In this document: in pieces, positions 8,096 to 17,776 of the stretch
Layout: every line of letters starts with the position of its first letter
How positions within the stretch are numbered: the first letter of the stretch is position 1
From: Kiritimatiellia bacterium
GTDB taxonomy: Bacteria > Verrucomicrobiota > Kiritimatiellia > RFP12 > UBA1067
NCBI GenBank assembly: GCA_024405265.1
Contig: JAKSOZ010000007.1
Span: forward strand, 1 to 59,574
Length of the DNA stretch: 59,574 bases
Reading direction: 5' to 3'
Position numbers and translations under genes: made by a program
The notes under the pieces: generated by a model
Told to the model about the DNA's origin: nothing
The model's database searches: none
The model's input: the letters and a program-made list of their open reading frames with translations, nothing else

Positions 8096-8890
8096 TTATT
8101 CGCCCTTGACCGGATCGAAAGTGATCTTGATCGGATTCGTGGGCTTCGCGTGGACTTCTTCCCAAATAACCTTCTGGATATCATTAGTCGGAGAGGGTGC
8201 CCAACCTTCTCGACAAGCCGCGCGATATGTCGACTGACCTCCACGAGCAAAACCCAACTTCGACGAGGTTTGCGCAACAGCCATCATCGGCATCGGCGTT
8301 AAAATAGCGACCTTTTCCGAATCGAGATCCGCAACATTGCGAATGGGGCGCATCAGGCACGGCTGCTGCTGAGAATTCGCGGCCCCGAGCGCATAACCAA
8401 CCGCGCGCCACAACTCCTTGATCACTCTGGTCTTGAAGAGTTCCGGCGCGGGGTTGTCTTTCGCTAACTTCGAGAGATTGACCGTCGCCCAAAAATCTTC
8501 CGGCGCACAGAGAAGAGTCGGCGCATCGCCCATTTCCGCCAACGTAATCAGACAGCCGGTAGGGTATTTAGATTGGGTGGTAGAATCAACGACCTCGACA
8601 TGCGTTCTCGTCATACGACACATATTCACGATTTCGTCTGCGATATCTCCCTTTGCGACCTTATCGCTTTTCAACAAAATACAAATGACCTTCCCCTTCA
8701 CCGGACGATCAACCATCCCGCCGTCCGCGGCAATTCGGGCCGCACGCTGCGCCTTGCGCTCTTCTATCGTCATATGCCGTTTATCTGTCTTAGTGGATTG
8801 CCCTGCGTTTTGAACAGAGATCTCCGCGGATTCTTCAGCCATAAGAACAGACGAAAACACGACAGCGATCGCCAACAAACAACTCTTCAT
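8096..8890 (-). CDS. Secreted protein resembling a metzincin whose zinc site is lost
   Basis: This 264-residue protein has a signal peptide (MKSCLLAIAVVFSSVLMA) and an AAGGAGA ribosome site. After a Lys/Arg-rich linker comes an alpha/beta domain. Its segment KELWRAVGYALG followed by CLM lines up with the archaemetzincin pattern HExxHxxGxxH...CxM, but all three zinc-binding His are replaced (Lys, Arg, Leu), while the Glu, the Gly and the CxM turn are kept. I infer a pseudoenzyme or a scaffold derived from a metzincin fold. This rests on motif reading only. It is the second gene of the operon 9760-5873 and is followed without a gap by the GspF-N-like protein. Confidence 0.65.
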   Translation of the reverse strand: MKSCLLAIAVVFSSVLMAEESAEISVQNAGQSTKTDKRHMTIEERKAQRAARIAADGGMVDRPVKGKVICILLKSDKVAKGDIADEIVNMCRMTRTHVEVVDSTTQSKYPTGCLITLAEMGDAPTLLCAPEDFWATVNLSKLAKDNPAPELFKTRVIKELWRAVGYALGAANSQQQPCLMRPIRNVADLDSEKVAILTPMPMMAVAQTSSKLGFARGGQSTYRAACREGWAPSPTNDIQKVIWEEVHAKPTNPIKITFDPVKGE

Positions 8891-8914
8891 TTTTATTTCT
8901 CCTTCATTGATAAA

Positions 8915-9760
8915 TCAATATCCGCGCTTCTCCATACGACGCTCTTGCGCACTCTTCGGCGCATCTATCTCGGAAATTCCCATCGCACGCAAAGAAGCAT
9001 TAACAGTATCTAAAGCGCGCTGCGTTGATTCCGGATCACCTTCCTCATTAATCTTCTTGATTTCGCGTATCATCTCATCACGAAACTTCTTGTTGCTACT
9101 TAAGAGTTTTTGATGTTCAAGTAGTATCTGAGAGAAACCAATTCCTTCTCGCATAAGCTCATCTACTTGTTTACGCGCCTCAATTACACGCTCTTTCTGT
9201 TCTACAACTGATGGAGAATCATCTGGATCAATCACAATTGGTGTCTTAAGCGAATTCATAAACTCCTTATCAAGATTACGACCGACAGGGAGTGGCGGAA
9301 TTCCTCGCTTATCATCCCCACAAAGCGCCATCGCCAATAATTGGTCCGTCTGATACTTGAAAATCGGAGGTTTGGATGCGCGATAAACTTTGTGCGTCTT
9401 TCCATCTGCCGTCTTGTAATATTCACAGATTTGTCCTAAACTCGAATTCGTTGTGCAGCTAATAACTGCCACTATTCGAGTCGCAGGATCAAGGTTTTCT
9501 TCCTGTAATTGCGCAAGTTCTTCCACCGCCTTCTCCGCAATCTCGGGCTTCACTTCGGCGATCGCCTTCTTCTCGACCTTCTCCTCGGTCGGTTCATTCA
9601 CCTTCGGCAGGTCTTGGGTGACGAAAAGGTATGCGACACCGCCGATAACAAGCACCAATAGAAGCGCGGCAATACCGCGGAAAAGCGAGGACGAACCCGT
9701 CCCGCTTACCTTTGCTTTCTTAGGCGGAGTTGCGCCCCCGCCCGATCCGTTCCAAGCCAT
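8915..9760 (-). CDS. Single-pass membrane protein, first gene of the envelope operon
   Basis: Start set at the ATG at 9760 (MAWNGSGGG), which has AGAGGAGG just upstream; an in-frame start 13 codons earlier lacks one. The 281-residue protein has a short Gly/Lys-rich cytoplasmic N-terminus, a membrane segment (LFRGIAALLLVLVIGGVAYLF) and an extracytoplasmic part with a Glu/Lys-rich helix, a central domain with three Cys, and a helical C-terminus ending in SLRAMGI. Four genes follow with gaps or overlaps under 30 bases, so all five are probably co-transcribed. Function unknown; a cell-envelope complex is the simplest reading. Confidence 0.75.
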   Translation of the reverse strand: MAWNGSGGGATPPKKAKVSGTGSSSLFRGIAALLLVLVIGGVAYLFVTQDLPKVNEPTEEKVEKKAIAEVKPEIAEKAVEELAQLQEENLDPATRIVAVISCTTNSSLGQICEYYKTADGKTHKVYRASKPPIFKYQTDQLLAMALCGDDKRGIPPLPVGRNLDKEFMNSLKTPIVIDPDDSPSVVEQKERVIEARKQVDELMREGIGFSQILLEHQKLLSSNKKFRDEMIREIKKINEEGDPESTQRALDTVNASLRAMGISEIDAPKSAQERRMEKRGY

Positions 9761-9806
9761 CTTGCCTCCTCTAAATCTATGCGGGTACCCATTACCCACT
9801 TCTTAA

Positions 9807-10245
9807 TTATTTTACCAAATTATCGGGATTTAGTGAAGCGTCTTCCGCCGCTTTTCTCTCGGTCTCTTCCCGCGCCTTCTCCTCCGCTTCCCTTGCGAGA
9901 CGCGCGGCCTTTGAGGCTTCGGCGCGGGTGTCGGCAGCCCCATTTCGGATTATGCCCGGTCTTGTCGTAGACCATCTTCGGCTCCATAACAATCCTGATG
10001 AGACGATCGCGCTTGGGGAAATTGTCGTCCGGTTTGATGTTCCGATGACGCTACTCTTCATAGTAGTGCGATTCGTATGCTCCCTGTTCCGATCAGATCT
10101 CCTTGACCTTGATCTTCTTCAGGACATTGCGTTTGAAGTCGCGAGGACCGCCGAAGAGCCTGACCTCTGACATCGTCATCATGTCCCCTTCCTGAATCCG
10201 TCGCTCAATCAAATGCAGAGCGTTTTCCCTGACATCAACTCCTTA
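9807..10245 (-). pseudogene. Decayed coding remnant with frameshifts and stops
   Basis: Protein-like segments can be read in order but in different frames on the minus strand: ENALHLIERRIQEGDMMTMS and RLFGGPRDFKRNVLKKIK (10225-10100) ending in a stop, then GAYESHYYEE, a stop, and NIKPDDNFPKRDRLIRIVME (10080-9970), then a shifted Lys/Glu/Ala-rich tail ending NPDNLVK at 9809. A promoter-like -10 lies upstream at 10337-10342. The gene seems to have been inactivated by several small lesions. The parent family is not recognised. Confidence 0.55.
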
Positions 10246-10336
10246 AAATGAGAAGGCGACGAGAATCACTTCCCGTCACCCACGCGAAGACTTTCCTCCG
10301 CATCCAGATGATCCCACCTCTCGGGAGATCGATGAT

Positions 10337-10342
10337 ATTATA
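10337..10342 (-). promoter_or_regulatory. Extended -10 promoter upstream of the decayed gene
   Basis: GAATATGA-TATAAT on the minus strand fits the window's promoter consensus. It sits about 90 bases above the first remnant codons and may still drive the envelope operon, since no terminator is evident between 9807 and 9760. Confidence 0.5.
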
Positions 10343-10376
10343 TCATATTCGACGCCAAATCCGCAAGATGGTCACG

Positions 10377-10397
10377 AAATTTTGTTTTCAAAATTTT
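10377..10397. other. AT-rich hairpin and low-complexity spacer downstream of the TPR protein
   Basis: AAATTTTG, loop TTTT, CAAAATTT is a perfect stem that could end minus-strand transcription coming from 10484. The neighbouring segment (about 10421-10460) carries CCCCCTCCGGCCTAAGCCC, which recurs at 43418-43436. Confidence 0.45.
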
Positions 10398-10483
10398 ACC
10401 ATTTGCTTCACCGCACCGTCCCCCTCCGGCCTAAGCCCGCCTGACGGCGGAGGTGTAGGTGTAGGCATAGGCCGCAAGGGGCG

Positions 10484-12769
10484 TTATAACTCTTCGAGCA
10501 GGCGGCGATGATCCTCGGATAAGTTCCGCGAGCGAATACTGCGAATAAGAAGTCGATAATCGCGTCCTAGTTCGCCGCGCCGCTTCATAAGCCTCGCCTG
10601 ATCGATATCGAGGATATTTCGCGCACTATCGTACTGTTTCGCTTCACGAGCGAGCTTCGCCGCCTCTTTAAGAAGTCCTTCCGCTTCATCGAGATGATCG
10701 AGCTTTATCAAAATCGCCGCGCGCGTCTCAAGAAACGTCCAAGTCTTCGCTCCGGTCGCGGAAACGCGATCGGAAATCTCAAGCGCCTCGTCGAGTTTAT
10801 CCCGACGCGCGAGCACTTCCGCGAGATCATTCAACGCTTCGATCAAAACAGGTCCGTCGCCCTCGGCGGTAGCGCGTCTGAGATAAGTCTCCGCGCGCTC
10901 GTTATCGCCGGAGCGAGCGTACGAATTGCCGAGAATCGCGAGCGCCATGCGATTCGAGCGATCGCGACGCAAAACTTCGCGCGAGTCGCTCTCAAGCGAA
11001 TCATCGTCCTTTAGCGACGCGTCGAGCAAGAGAAGCTTCGGCGCGGTAAGTTTCAAGTCGCTGTACTCGTCGAGCGTCGCGATACGATACTCGTCACGCG
11101 CTTCGACGTGGTAATCGTCGCCTTTATGAAGCGCGAGCTCGCCCTTAAGCACGTGAACGAGCCACGAGTCCATCGAAGAAACCGATCTTTCGAGCTCCGG
11201 GAGAAGCGTATCTTCAAGTTCGAGAATGCGCACCGAGCGCTCGGTCCCCTCGAGCGAGTCGAGCTCGCCGAGATTGCGAACCGAAGCGAGGATCTTATCG
11301 CGGTTCGTGCGACGACGATAAACGGCCTCGAGCGAATAGCTCTCGTCGATATTACGAGCTACATATCCGCGGACTTCTTCGGCGCTCGCCTTATCTCCGA
11401 GCTTCTCGAAGCGAGCGGCGAGTTCGATACCCTGAACCGCGAAAATCCGACGCATCGACCACGAAGTCTTGTCGCGCCCTTTAAGCCGCGAAGCGACTTC
11501 CATCCAGCGCTTCTGCCAAAGCTCCTTCGCGTGAGTAAGATCACGCGCGGAATTGAGCTTCGCGCCGACCCAACACCACCCCTTCGGCTCGAAAGCCTCG
11601 GGAAGCGCGGTTTCGAACTGACGGGTCGTTACGAGCAACGCGCGCGAGCTGGCCGAGACGTCCTTCTTAAGCCAATCGGTCACAAAAGCGAACGAACCGA
11701 GATCGGCGGAGAAGCGAACCTCATCGTCGGGGATAAGCTTCAACAACTTCTCCGGAACCTTCTCGTCATAGCCGAGCTTGACGATAATCACATTCTCGGG
11801 GAGCTTCATCGCGAGAAGATCGTCGAACAGTCCGTCGGAAATGATGATATTACGCGTTCCGAGCTCTTCGATAATGCCGTCGACGAACTTATCGACGGGG
11901 TCGCCGGAAGCGCGCAAGAACCACGCCAGCGTACCGATCCCCAAAAACGCCGCGGAAGTCGCCCAAAAGACGAAGAACGCGATTCGCATGTGGACAGGGC
12001 GAATTCGGCCCGTACCGATGAAAACAATCGCAATCGCCGTCGAAAGAACTCCGATAACCGCGAAGACGATCGAGCCCGGATACCAAAAACCGCTCGGGAT
12101 AGAGTGGGCGGTAACGCCGATCACGCGAAAAAGATCTTGAAGCGGGCTCGCGAAAAGCGCCGAGGAAAGACCGAGCGAAAAGCCGATTCCGACGACCGTA
12201 AACGCGAGCGACATCGAAATCAAATCGCGACGCTTAAGGAACGGGATCACGAGACCGATCATCACGAGCGGAAGCGGGAAGATACCGATCGGTCCGCTCA
12301 AAATCGCCGCGCCCATGAAGACGCCGACGAAGAACGTACGCGTAACGAACGCGGTCGGACCCTTGCTGTCACGGACCGTCGAGAGCACTAAAAGCGCCGC
12401 GGCGGGGAAAATCTGCGAAAAAAGGAGCGGAGTCGGTTTGAACGCGGAAGCCACGAAGCCCGGGGTAAGGAGGTAAGCGACCGCGCCGATACCGGCGACG
12501 AGATACTCGAGGCCTTGATAATTCGCCTCGTCGAACGCGGCGGAAGACTCCGCGCGCTTGACTCCGAGCGCGGCGAAGCGATATATCGTGAAGAAAATGA
12601 GAATCGCGTTAAGGAAGTAGGCGCTGACCGAGAGAGAAGTCGCGGCGCTGACCGCCTCCATCCCGCAATTATGGAGGAATCTTACTAAACTACCCCAAAG
12701 CGGATAGAGCGGCACCTCGAGAGGTACCGCTCCTGTCCATTCACGTAAAAGATGTATTTCTTCGAACAT
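10484..12769 (-). CDS. Polytopic membrane protein with C-terminal TPR repeats (GT-C-like)
   Basis: This 761-residue protein has about eight membrane segments in residues ~40-290, then a large soluble part. Residues ~540-740 show tetratricopeptide repeats (for example NRMALAILGNSYARSGDNER and ALEISDRVSATGAKTWTFLE). The layout resembles DUF2723-type GT-C glycosyltransferase-like proteins, but the N-terminus begins directly at VPLYPLWGSLVRFLHNCG and the first helix with the usual acidic motif is not visible, so activity is uncertain. Its ATG overlaps the upstream stop (TAATG), making it translationally coupled to the secreted protein before it. A role in surface-protein glycosylation or assembly is possible, unproven. 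Confidence 0.7.
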   Translation of the reverse strand: MFEEIHLLREWTGAVPLEVPLYPLWGSLVRFLHNCGMEAVSAATSLSVSAYFLNAILIFFTIYRFAALGVKRAESSAAFDEANYQGLEYLVAGIGAVAYLLTPGFVASAFKPTPLLFSQIFPAAALLVLSTVRDSKGPTAFVTRTFFVGVFMGAAILSGPIGIFPLPLVMIGLVIPFLKRRDLISMSLAFTVVGIGFSLGLSSALFASPLQDLFRVIGVTAHSIPSGFWYPGSIVFAVIGVLSTAIAIVFIGTGRIRPVHMRIAFFVFWATSAAFLGIGTLAWFLRASGDPVDKFVDGIIEELGTRNIIISDGLFDDLLAMKLPENVIIVKLGYDEKVPEKLLKLIPDDEVRFSADLGSFAFVTDWLKKDVSASSRALLVTTRQFETALPEAFEPKGWCWVGAKLNSARDLTHAKELWQKRWMEVASRLKGRDKTSWSMRRIFAVQGIELAARFEKLGDKASAEEVRGYVARNIDESYSLEAVYRRRTNRDKILASVRNLGELDSLEGTERSVRILELEDTLLPELERSVSSMDSWLVHVLKGELALHKGDDYHVEARDEYRIATLDEYSDLKLTAPKLLLLDASLKDDDSLESDSREVLRRDRSNRMALAILGNSYARSGDNERAETYLRRATAEGDGPVLIEALNDLAEVLARRDKLDEALEISDRVSATGAKTWTFLETRAAILIKLDHLDEAEGLLKEAAKLAREAKQYDSARNILDIDQARLMKRRGELGRDYRLLIRSIRSRNLSEDHRRLLEEL

Positions 12770-13470
12770 TAGTTGCCGAACTTACGTCCGCCAATAATCT
12801 TGAAGAACGCGCCTTTATCCGCGTCAACAGTAAACTTATCTCCGTCAGCCTCGGCGTCGAGCTCGGTCGAAACGCCGTCGATCGAAGTCCCGGTAACGAC
12901 CTTGTAGGTCGCGACGGGGCTCATACCCGCGACGGTAAGGACGATCTTCGCGCCTTCGATCTTCATCGCCGTGATGACGGGCGAGTCAACCGCGACGAGA
13001 GTCTCGACAGCCGTAGCGCCCGAAGCGATGAGCGAGCCGCCCTGACCGGCCTGAGCCGAAGCGGAAGTCGCGGCCGCGTAAGAGTTGACGACCTGCGGGA
13101 AGCCGTTGACGATCGGAGCGAGCGTAGTCGCTGTCACGCGCGTATCGAGGAGATAAACCGCGAAAGTTCCGTTTTCGTACTTCTTTTCTGCGGGAAGTTC
13201 GAACACGATCGAGGGGCACTTACCGTCTTTCGCGAGCGGAGCGACGAGGACGATTTCGCTACCCGCCGAGCAAGTTCCGTCCGCGGCGATCGTGACGGGC
13301 GCGGCGTCCTTAGCGGAATAAACGAGCGCGTAGCATTCGCCATCGAGAACCGTCGTGCCGTCGACGTAGGTATCGACGCCGGGAGTCGAGAACGAAATAA
13401 GGATATCATTCGCCGCGGCGAAAGCGCCGAGGGAGAGCGCGGAAAGCGCGATAGTGAGAATTTTCTTCAT
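12769..13470 (-). CDS. Secreted surface protein, unassigned
   Basis: Start chosen at ATG 13470 (MKKILTIALSALSLGAFA), which has GGAGA at proper spacing. The 233-residue product has a signal peptide and a beta-rich body with a GG-Lys-Phe end, but no PEP-CTERM tail. It resembles the small 'cell-surface' proteins next to it in composition only. It lies between a PEP-CTERM gene and the GT-C/TPR gene in the same direction, and overlaps the latter. Confidence 0.75.
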   Translation of the reverse strand: MKKILTIALSALSLGAFAAANDILISFSTPGVDTYVDGTTVLDGECYALVYSAKDAAPVTIAADGTCSAGSEIVLVAPLAKDGKCPSIVFELPAEKKYENGTFAVYLLDTRVTATTLAPIVNGFPQVVNSYAAATSASAQAGQGGSLIASGATAVETLVAVDSPVITAMKIEGAKIVLTVAGMSPVATYKVVTGTSIDGVSTELDAEADGDKFTVDADKGAFFKIIGGRKFGN

Positions 13471-13518
13471 TTGTTGAATCTCCATCACCTTAAACTTTAC
13501 ACTTTAACTTTTAACCTC

Positions 13519-13965
13519 TCAAGCATTCTTACGCTTGAGAGCGAGACCGGCGAGACCGACGAGGAGCATAAGCGCGCTCGTAGGTTCGGGAATCGTGAAC
13601 GCGCTGACCTGCCAGGGCGAGGCCGGCGGCTGCGCCGAAGAGCCACGATCATAGATGTAGCTCTTAAGCGTGCTCTGGGCATACGACTCGGTCGAAACGG
13701 CGAGCGTATTGCCATCACCGTCGAGAAGCGCGACGATATACTGCGAATAGTCAGAGAAAGAAAGAATGTACGACTCAACCGTCGTCACGCCCGACGAGTT
13801 AAGCTTCATACCGGCGAGGCTCGTCGTTTCCGAGCCGTTCACTCCCTGAAGCACGGCGTACGTGCCGTTGAAGGTCGTGTCGGCGACCTGCCAGTAGAGG
13901 ACGAGATCAGCCTTCGCGGCAACCGCCGCGAAAGCAACCATCATAATCGTAATAAGCTTTTTCAT
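13519..13965 (-). CDS. Small PEP-CTERM-like secreted protein
   Basis: A 148-residue product from ATG 13965 (MKKLITIMMVAFAAVAAKA signal peptide). The tail reads IPEPTSALMLLVGLAGLALK followed by RKNA, a typical sorting end. The centre is a small beta domain without known relatives. The spacer before this gene and the spacer after it share the same unusual string (AAACTTTACACTTTAACTTT at 13983-14010 and 13489-13512), suggesting that gene cassettes here arose by duplication together with their spacers. Confidence 0.8.
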   Translation of the reverse strand: MKKLITIMMVAFAAVAAKADLVLYWQVADTTFNGTYAVLQGVNGSETTSLAGMKLNSSGVTTVESYILSFSDYSQYIVALLDGDGNTLAVSTESYAQSTLKSYIYDRGSSAQPPASPWQVSAFTIPEPTSALMLLVGLAGLALKRKNA

Positions 13966-14011
13966 AGTTTTAAGTTCCATCACTTTAAACTTTACACTTT
14001 AACTTTTACAC

Positions 14012-17000
14012 TTACTTAATCAGCCAGACGCTGCCGCCGACCGGAACCGTGGGATCCTCTTCGGAGATATCCTCCTCCGAGCCCGAAACGTCCAACAAGC
14101 CGGGGATCGTGACCGGAACCGACTTCGTGCACTGCCACGCCTTCTCGCCGTTGCCCTTATCGATGACCGTGTAACGAACGAGCTCGGTGCCGCCGATGGG
14201 GATGAGAACGTCACCAACCGTCTTCGCCTCGGGCGTGATCGGCTCCATCATCGGGTTACCGATGAGGTTGTAACCGGTCGTCACTTCGGGTTCAACCGCC
14301 TCGTCCGTGTACGCACCGAACGCCACGACCTGACCCGCCGTCGTCACCCAAACCGCAGAGCCACGAGGAAGCACCGTCGTAGCAGGATCAGACGCATCCT
14401 CAATCGCGCCCGCACGAACGGTCGTAATCGGCGACCAAGACTTCGCACCGGTTTCAGCATCGGCCACCAACTTCCAAGACTGGTAGTTCTGGGTTTCCGG
14501 ATTAAGCGCCTTGAGGATATCGCCTTCGTAGCCATCCTCTTCATCGCTCGCAGGGGTAAGGAGCGCCGTATTGAGGAGGTTTGCAACCGTCGCACCCGTG
14601 AACGGAACCGCAACAGCCGTCGTCACCGGATCAGGCGACGAACCCGACTCCGCATCCTTCGTCTTAACAACGGCGAGCGTTTCAGTCGCGACAACCATCT
14701 CACCGACCTTACCAGTTACCGTATAAACGCCCGTCACGAGCGGAATCGTATTGCCGGTAACAGTTTCCTCGCCGGAACCGGTCGCAACCGTAATCTCAAT
14801 CGTGTCCGCGCCGGGAATGCTGGGCGTGATACCACCTTCCGTCGGCGTCGGCGGTTCGGGCTGAATCGTCTCAAGCGAGTAAACGCCGCCATTATAAACG
14901 ACACGCTTTGTAGCAACAGCCGAAATAACCTTGCCGTCAGCAAGCTTCGCAGCAACCGTCAGCGTCGCATTGTCAGCAAGCTTAAAGACGCTCGTGCCGG
15001 CAACAACAATATCGCCGGTGATTGCAACATTGCCACTAATCGGCGCAGTCTTATTCGACTTCTGGAAGCCCGACGTACACGAAATCGAAACGCCATCGGC
15101 AATTGAAGTGGAATCGCTCGTAAAGCCAAGGAAGAGTGCTCCCGTGCCGGAAATCTTCGCATTCGCGCCGATATTGCCGTAGAGATAAACGCCCTTCAAA
15201 TCATTCGAATTGCTGAAGTCCTTGAAGTTAACGACGATCTCCATACCTTCGGGAATGCCATTGCCGGCACCGAGATCCATCTCTTTCTCAATCGTAACCT
15301 TATGACCCTTGAGATTGTTAAGGTTGATACCTGTACCCCACTGGCCGCCCGTGTAGTTGTCATTGATGACGACTTCATCGCCATCAATCAACGTTACGGC
15401 AGTTCCGTTCTCGAGCTTAAACTGCGTAACATTGCGGTCGATAAGATAAAGCGTCGAGGCATCGCGAAGAACCGACGAATAAGTCTTGTCATTGCGGACA
15501 ATGTTGTAATTCACTTCCGTCGGAAGAATCTTCGAAACATTGAAGATATCAAGACCATCATCGAACGTCGCACCATGCTTGATCTTGATTGTCACGTCGG
15601 ATCCAGAGGCAAGGCTCGTGCCTGTCGTGATATGGAGCTGACCGCTCGTGATATTAATCGTACCGGTTCCGGTAATCGAGGTCGTGCGGAGATGAAAAAT
15701 CTTGCCCTCATCCATCGCAATCTCGAGCGTGTGATTGTTAAGATCAAGTGAGGTAGAATCCCAGCCGCTATTAAGCAAGCAGTACGTATTCGTACCAGTA
15801 ATCTTCGCCTTGTCGCCAGTAACCTTGATTACGGCGAGCTGACGCGAGTTCGTACTCATAGCCGCGCCACTGTTGGTAAGTTCACCGGCGAGCTCAACCT
15901 TGTAGCAATTGCCATAGTTATCGCCGGCGATATTAGCTACATCAAGGACCGCACCTTCGGCAACCTTGATGACCGACATATTGGCCGTATTAGCCGTTCC
16001 ATCATAAGGACCGAAACCCTTCTTCGTGGAGCCGGTCTTAATCGTACCGGCTTCGACCTCTAGTCCACCAGTAAAGGTATTATCCGCATTGAGCGTCAGC
16101 GTACCTACGCCCGACTTGACAAGCGTACCAGCACCACCAAAGATCGTCGTGAGCGTCGTATCTTCCGTCACATTGACCGTGAGCTTCTTGCCGGAACCAA
16201 TGTTGACATGAGTAAAGCCCGAGCTCGCGATAGTAGCAGCATCAAGCGTCATATCCATATTGACGTTGAGGATCTTATTGCCAGTAGCGGTACCGGCGAG
16301 AAGAGTAGCCTCAGAGAAATCACCACCGTTAAGCGTCAACGTCGCCGTGCCGGTAACAGGCGTACTAGGATTGCCCGGATTAATCACATATCCGCCGGCA
16401 ACGAGCGTACCGGTGAACTTTGCGTTCGGAGCGCTAATCGTCACCGCCGTATTACCATCGACCTTAATTGTCGGATTGTTACGCGAGGCGCTCTGATTGG
16501 CCGGAACAAAACCACCACCAACGATATTCTTGGAGAATGTACCCTCCATCTCGGTAGAAACAACCACTTCCGTGTTTCCTTGGAGCGTCTGAGTACCGGC
16601 GGAATTCCAACCCCACATACCGCCACCTACGATATAACCCGACGAATCAACCGCTCCGCCGCTGACGATAGATCCTTCAGTCGTCGTATTCTGAAGATTC
16701 TTAATCGTGACATGGGTATTGCCGGTAAAGGTCGTCGTACGATTATGAGCCGTCGTGCTCGCACCGATAATACTTCCTGCGACAACCGCATCGTCTTTAA
16801 CGACGATATAGACATCGCCATTCCAAGTCGGATCGTTAGCGTCTTGGAAATAACCACCAACAATATGACGAACAGCCGTATTACCGCCGACCTCGATCGT
16901 TACATTACCAGAGCTAACCTTTTTCGCTCCACCCCAGTTGCAGAAGCTACCGCCGATAATCGCATTGTAAGAGCCGGAAACGGCATTAATCCATACGTCC

Positions 17001-17773
17001 TTGTTCAACGTACCGCCCGTAGCACTTGTATTCCAACCGCCATAGATATTATAGGTCGCAGCCGTAGAGCCAACCAACTTAACAACCTCTGCACTGCGCT
17101 CACCAATCGTCTGATCGTATTCCGTCTGAGCGCCAAGCGAGAGAATCTCGCTCACAAAAGCCATTTCTGCCTCTGTCGGCTTCGCGCCGCCAATAGTCGT
17201 ATCAAACGAGACAGCCTTGTCTGGGTCGGAATCGACCGTAATCTCGTAAGGAAGCGTATAGTTATTTGAAGCCGTAAAGTTCGAGGATGTCACGACACGT
17301 TGCTCACGAGCGGCTTCACAGTTATAAAGCGCCATACGGAAATTCCCCGCAGTTCCATTCGCATCGCAGGCCGTCATCGTTGCCGAAGTACCGACCTTAA
17401 GATAGAGGTTGTCGAACGTGTAGGTCACCTTCTTCGCCACGGGAACCGACAACCAGTTATCGGAAGAAAGTTCACGAGATGAAGACAACGCATCTCCAAT
17501 CTTGATCGCTGCGGTCGGATGTCCGGAATCTTCATCGCGGCAGCCTAAGGAGATCGAAGTCACCTTCACAATGTCGCCAACCGCGAGCTGCCCGTCAACT
17601 GCAGGAACGGTGATCCCCGAAAACTGCCAATTCGCGACAGCGTCACCCGTGAGGCCCTTATCCGTATTCGTGATCGTCACAGTCGCCGCCCACACACATT
17701 GCGCGAGCAGAGAGACAAGAGCCGCTACGCAGAAGTTGCGCAGATAGCTATTTTTTTTTGTCTTCATTTTCAT
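14012..17773 (-). CDS. Large autotransporter-like surface protein with beta-strand repeats
   Basis: This 1,253-residue protein has a signal peptide (NFCVAALVSLLAQCVWA) and an extended Gly/Thr/Asn-rich body with many short beta strands, consistent with a right-handed helix. A passenger-associated repeat is clear at about 550-590 (GVGTLTLNADNTFTGGLEVE). The C-terminal ~250 residues form separate domains ending GGSVWLIK; there is no beta-barrel and no PEP-CTERM tail. It is preceded by a leader that also occurs at 18551-18579, on the far side of the vapC pair. No Shine-Dalgarno sequence is obvious. Likely displayed or secreted; the adhesive role is inferred. Confidence 0.75.
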   Translation of the reverse strand: MKMKTKKNSYLRNFCVAALVSLLAQCVWAATVTITNTDKGLTGDAVANWQFSGITVPAVDGQLAVGDIVKVTSISLGCRDEDSGHPTAAIKIGDALSSSRELSSDNWLSVPVAKKVTYTFDNLYLKVGTSATMTACDANGTAGNFRMALYNCEAAREQRVVTSSNFTASNNYTLPYEITVDSDPDKAVSFDTTIGGAKPTEAEMAFVSEILSLGAQTEYDQTIGERSAEVVKLVGSTAATYNIYGGWNTSATGGTLNKDVWINAVSGSYNAIIGGSFCNWGGAKKVSSGNVTIEVGGNTAVRHIVGGYFQDANDPTWNGDVYIVVKDDAVVAGSIIGASTTAHNRTTTFTGNTHVTIKNLQNTTTEGSIVSGGAVDSSGYIVGGGMWGWNSAGTQTLQGNTEVVVSTEMEGTFSKNIVGGGFVPANQSASRNNPTIKVDGNTAVTISAPNAKFTGTLVAGGYVINPGNPSTPVTGTATLTLNGGDFSEATLLAGTATGNKILNVNMDMTLDAATIASSGFTHVNIGSGKKLTVNVTEDTTLTTIFGGAGTLVKSGVGTLTLNADNTFTGGLEVEAGTIKTGSTKKGFGPYDGTANTANMSVIKVAEGAVLDVANIAGDNYGNCYKVELAGELTNSGAAMSTNSRQLAVIKVTGDKAKITGTNTYCLLNSGWDSTSLDLNNHTLEIAMDEGKIFHLRTTSITGTGTINITSGQLHITTGTSLASGSDVTIKIKHGATFDDGLDIFNVSKILPTEVNYNIVRNDKTYSSVLRDASTLYLIDRNVTQFKLENGTAVTLIDGDEVVINDNYTGGQWGTGINLNNLKGHKVTIEKEMDLGAGNGIPEGMEIVVNFKDFSNSNDLKGVYLYGNIGANAKISGTGALFLGFTSDSTSIADGVSISCTSGFQKSNKTAPISGNVAITGDIVVAGTSVFKLADNATLTVAAKLADGKVISAVATKRVVYNGGVYSLETIQPEPPTPTEGGITPSIPGADTIEITVATGSGEETVTGNTIPLVTGVYTVTGKVGEMVVATETLAVVKTKDAESGSSPDPVTTAVAVPFTGATVANLLNTALLTPASDEEDGYEGDILKALNPETQNYQSWKLVADAETGAKSWSPITTVRAGAIEDASDPATTVLPRGSAVWVTTAGQVVAFGAYTDEAVEPEVTTGYNLIGNPMMEPITPEAKTVGDVLIPIGGTELVRYTVIDKGNGEKAWQCTKSVPVTIPGLLDVSGSEEDISEEDPTVPVGGSVWLIK

Positions 17774-17776
17774 AGT

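Noticed and set aside
11108-12391. 427-codon plus-strand frame opposite the TPR membrane protein
   Set aside because: Extremely Arg/Glu/Asp-rich composition, no recognisable motif, and a convincing membrane/TPR gene on the other strand.
16208-17269. 353-codon plus-strand frame opposite the autotransporter-like gene
   Set aside because: A shadow of the repetitive Thr/Gly-rich gene; low-complexity Arg/Ile/Asn content and no start signals.
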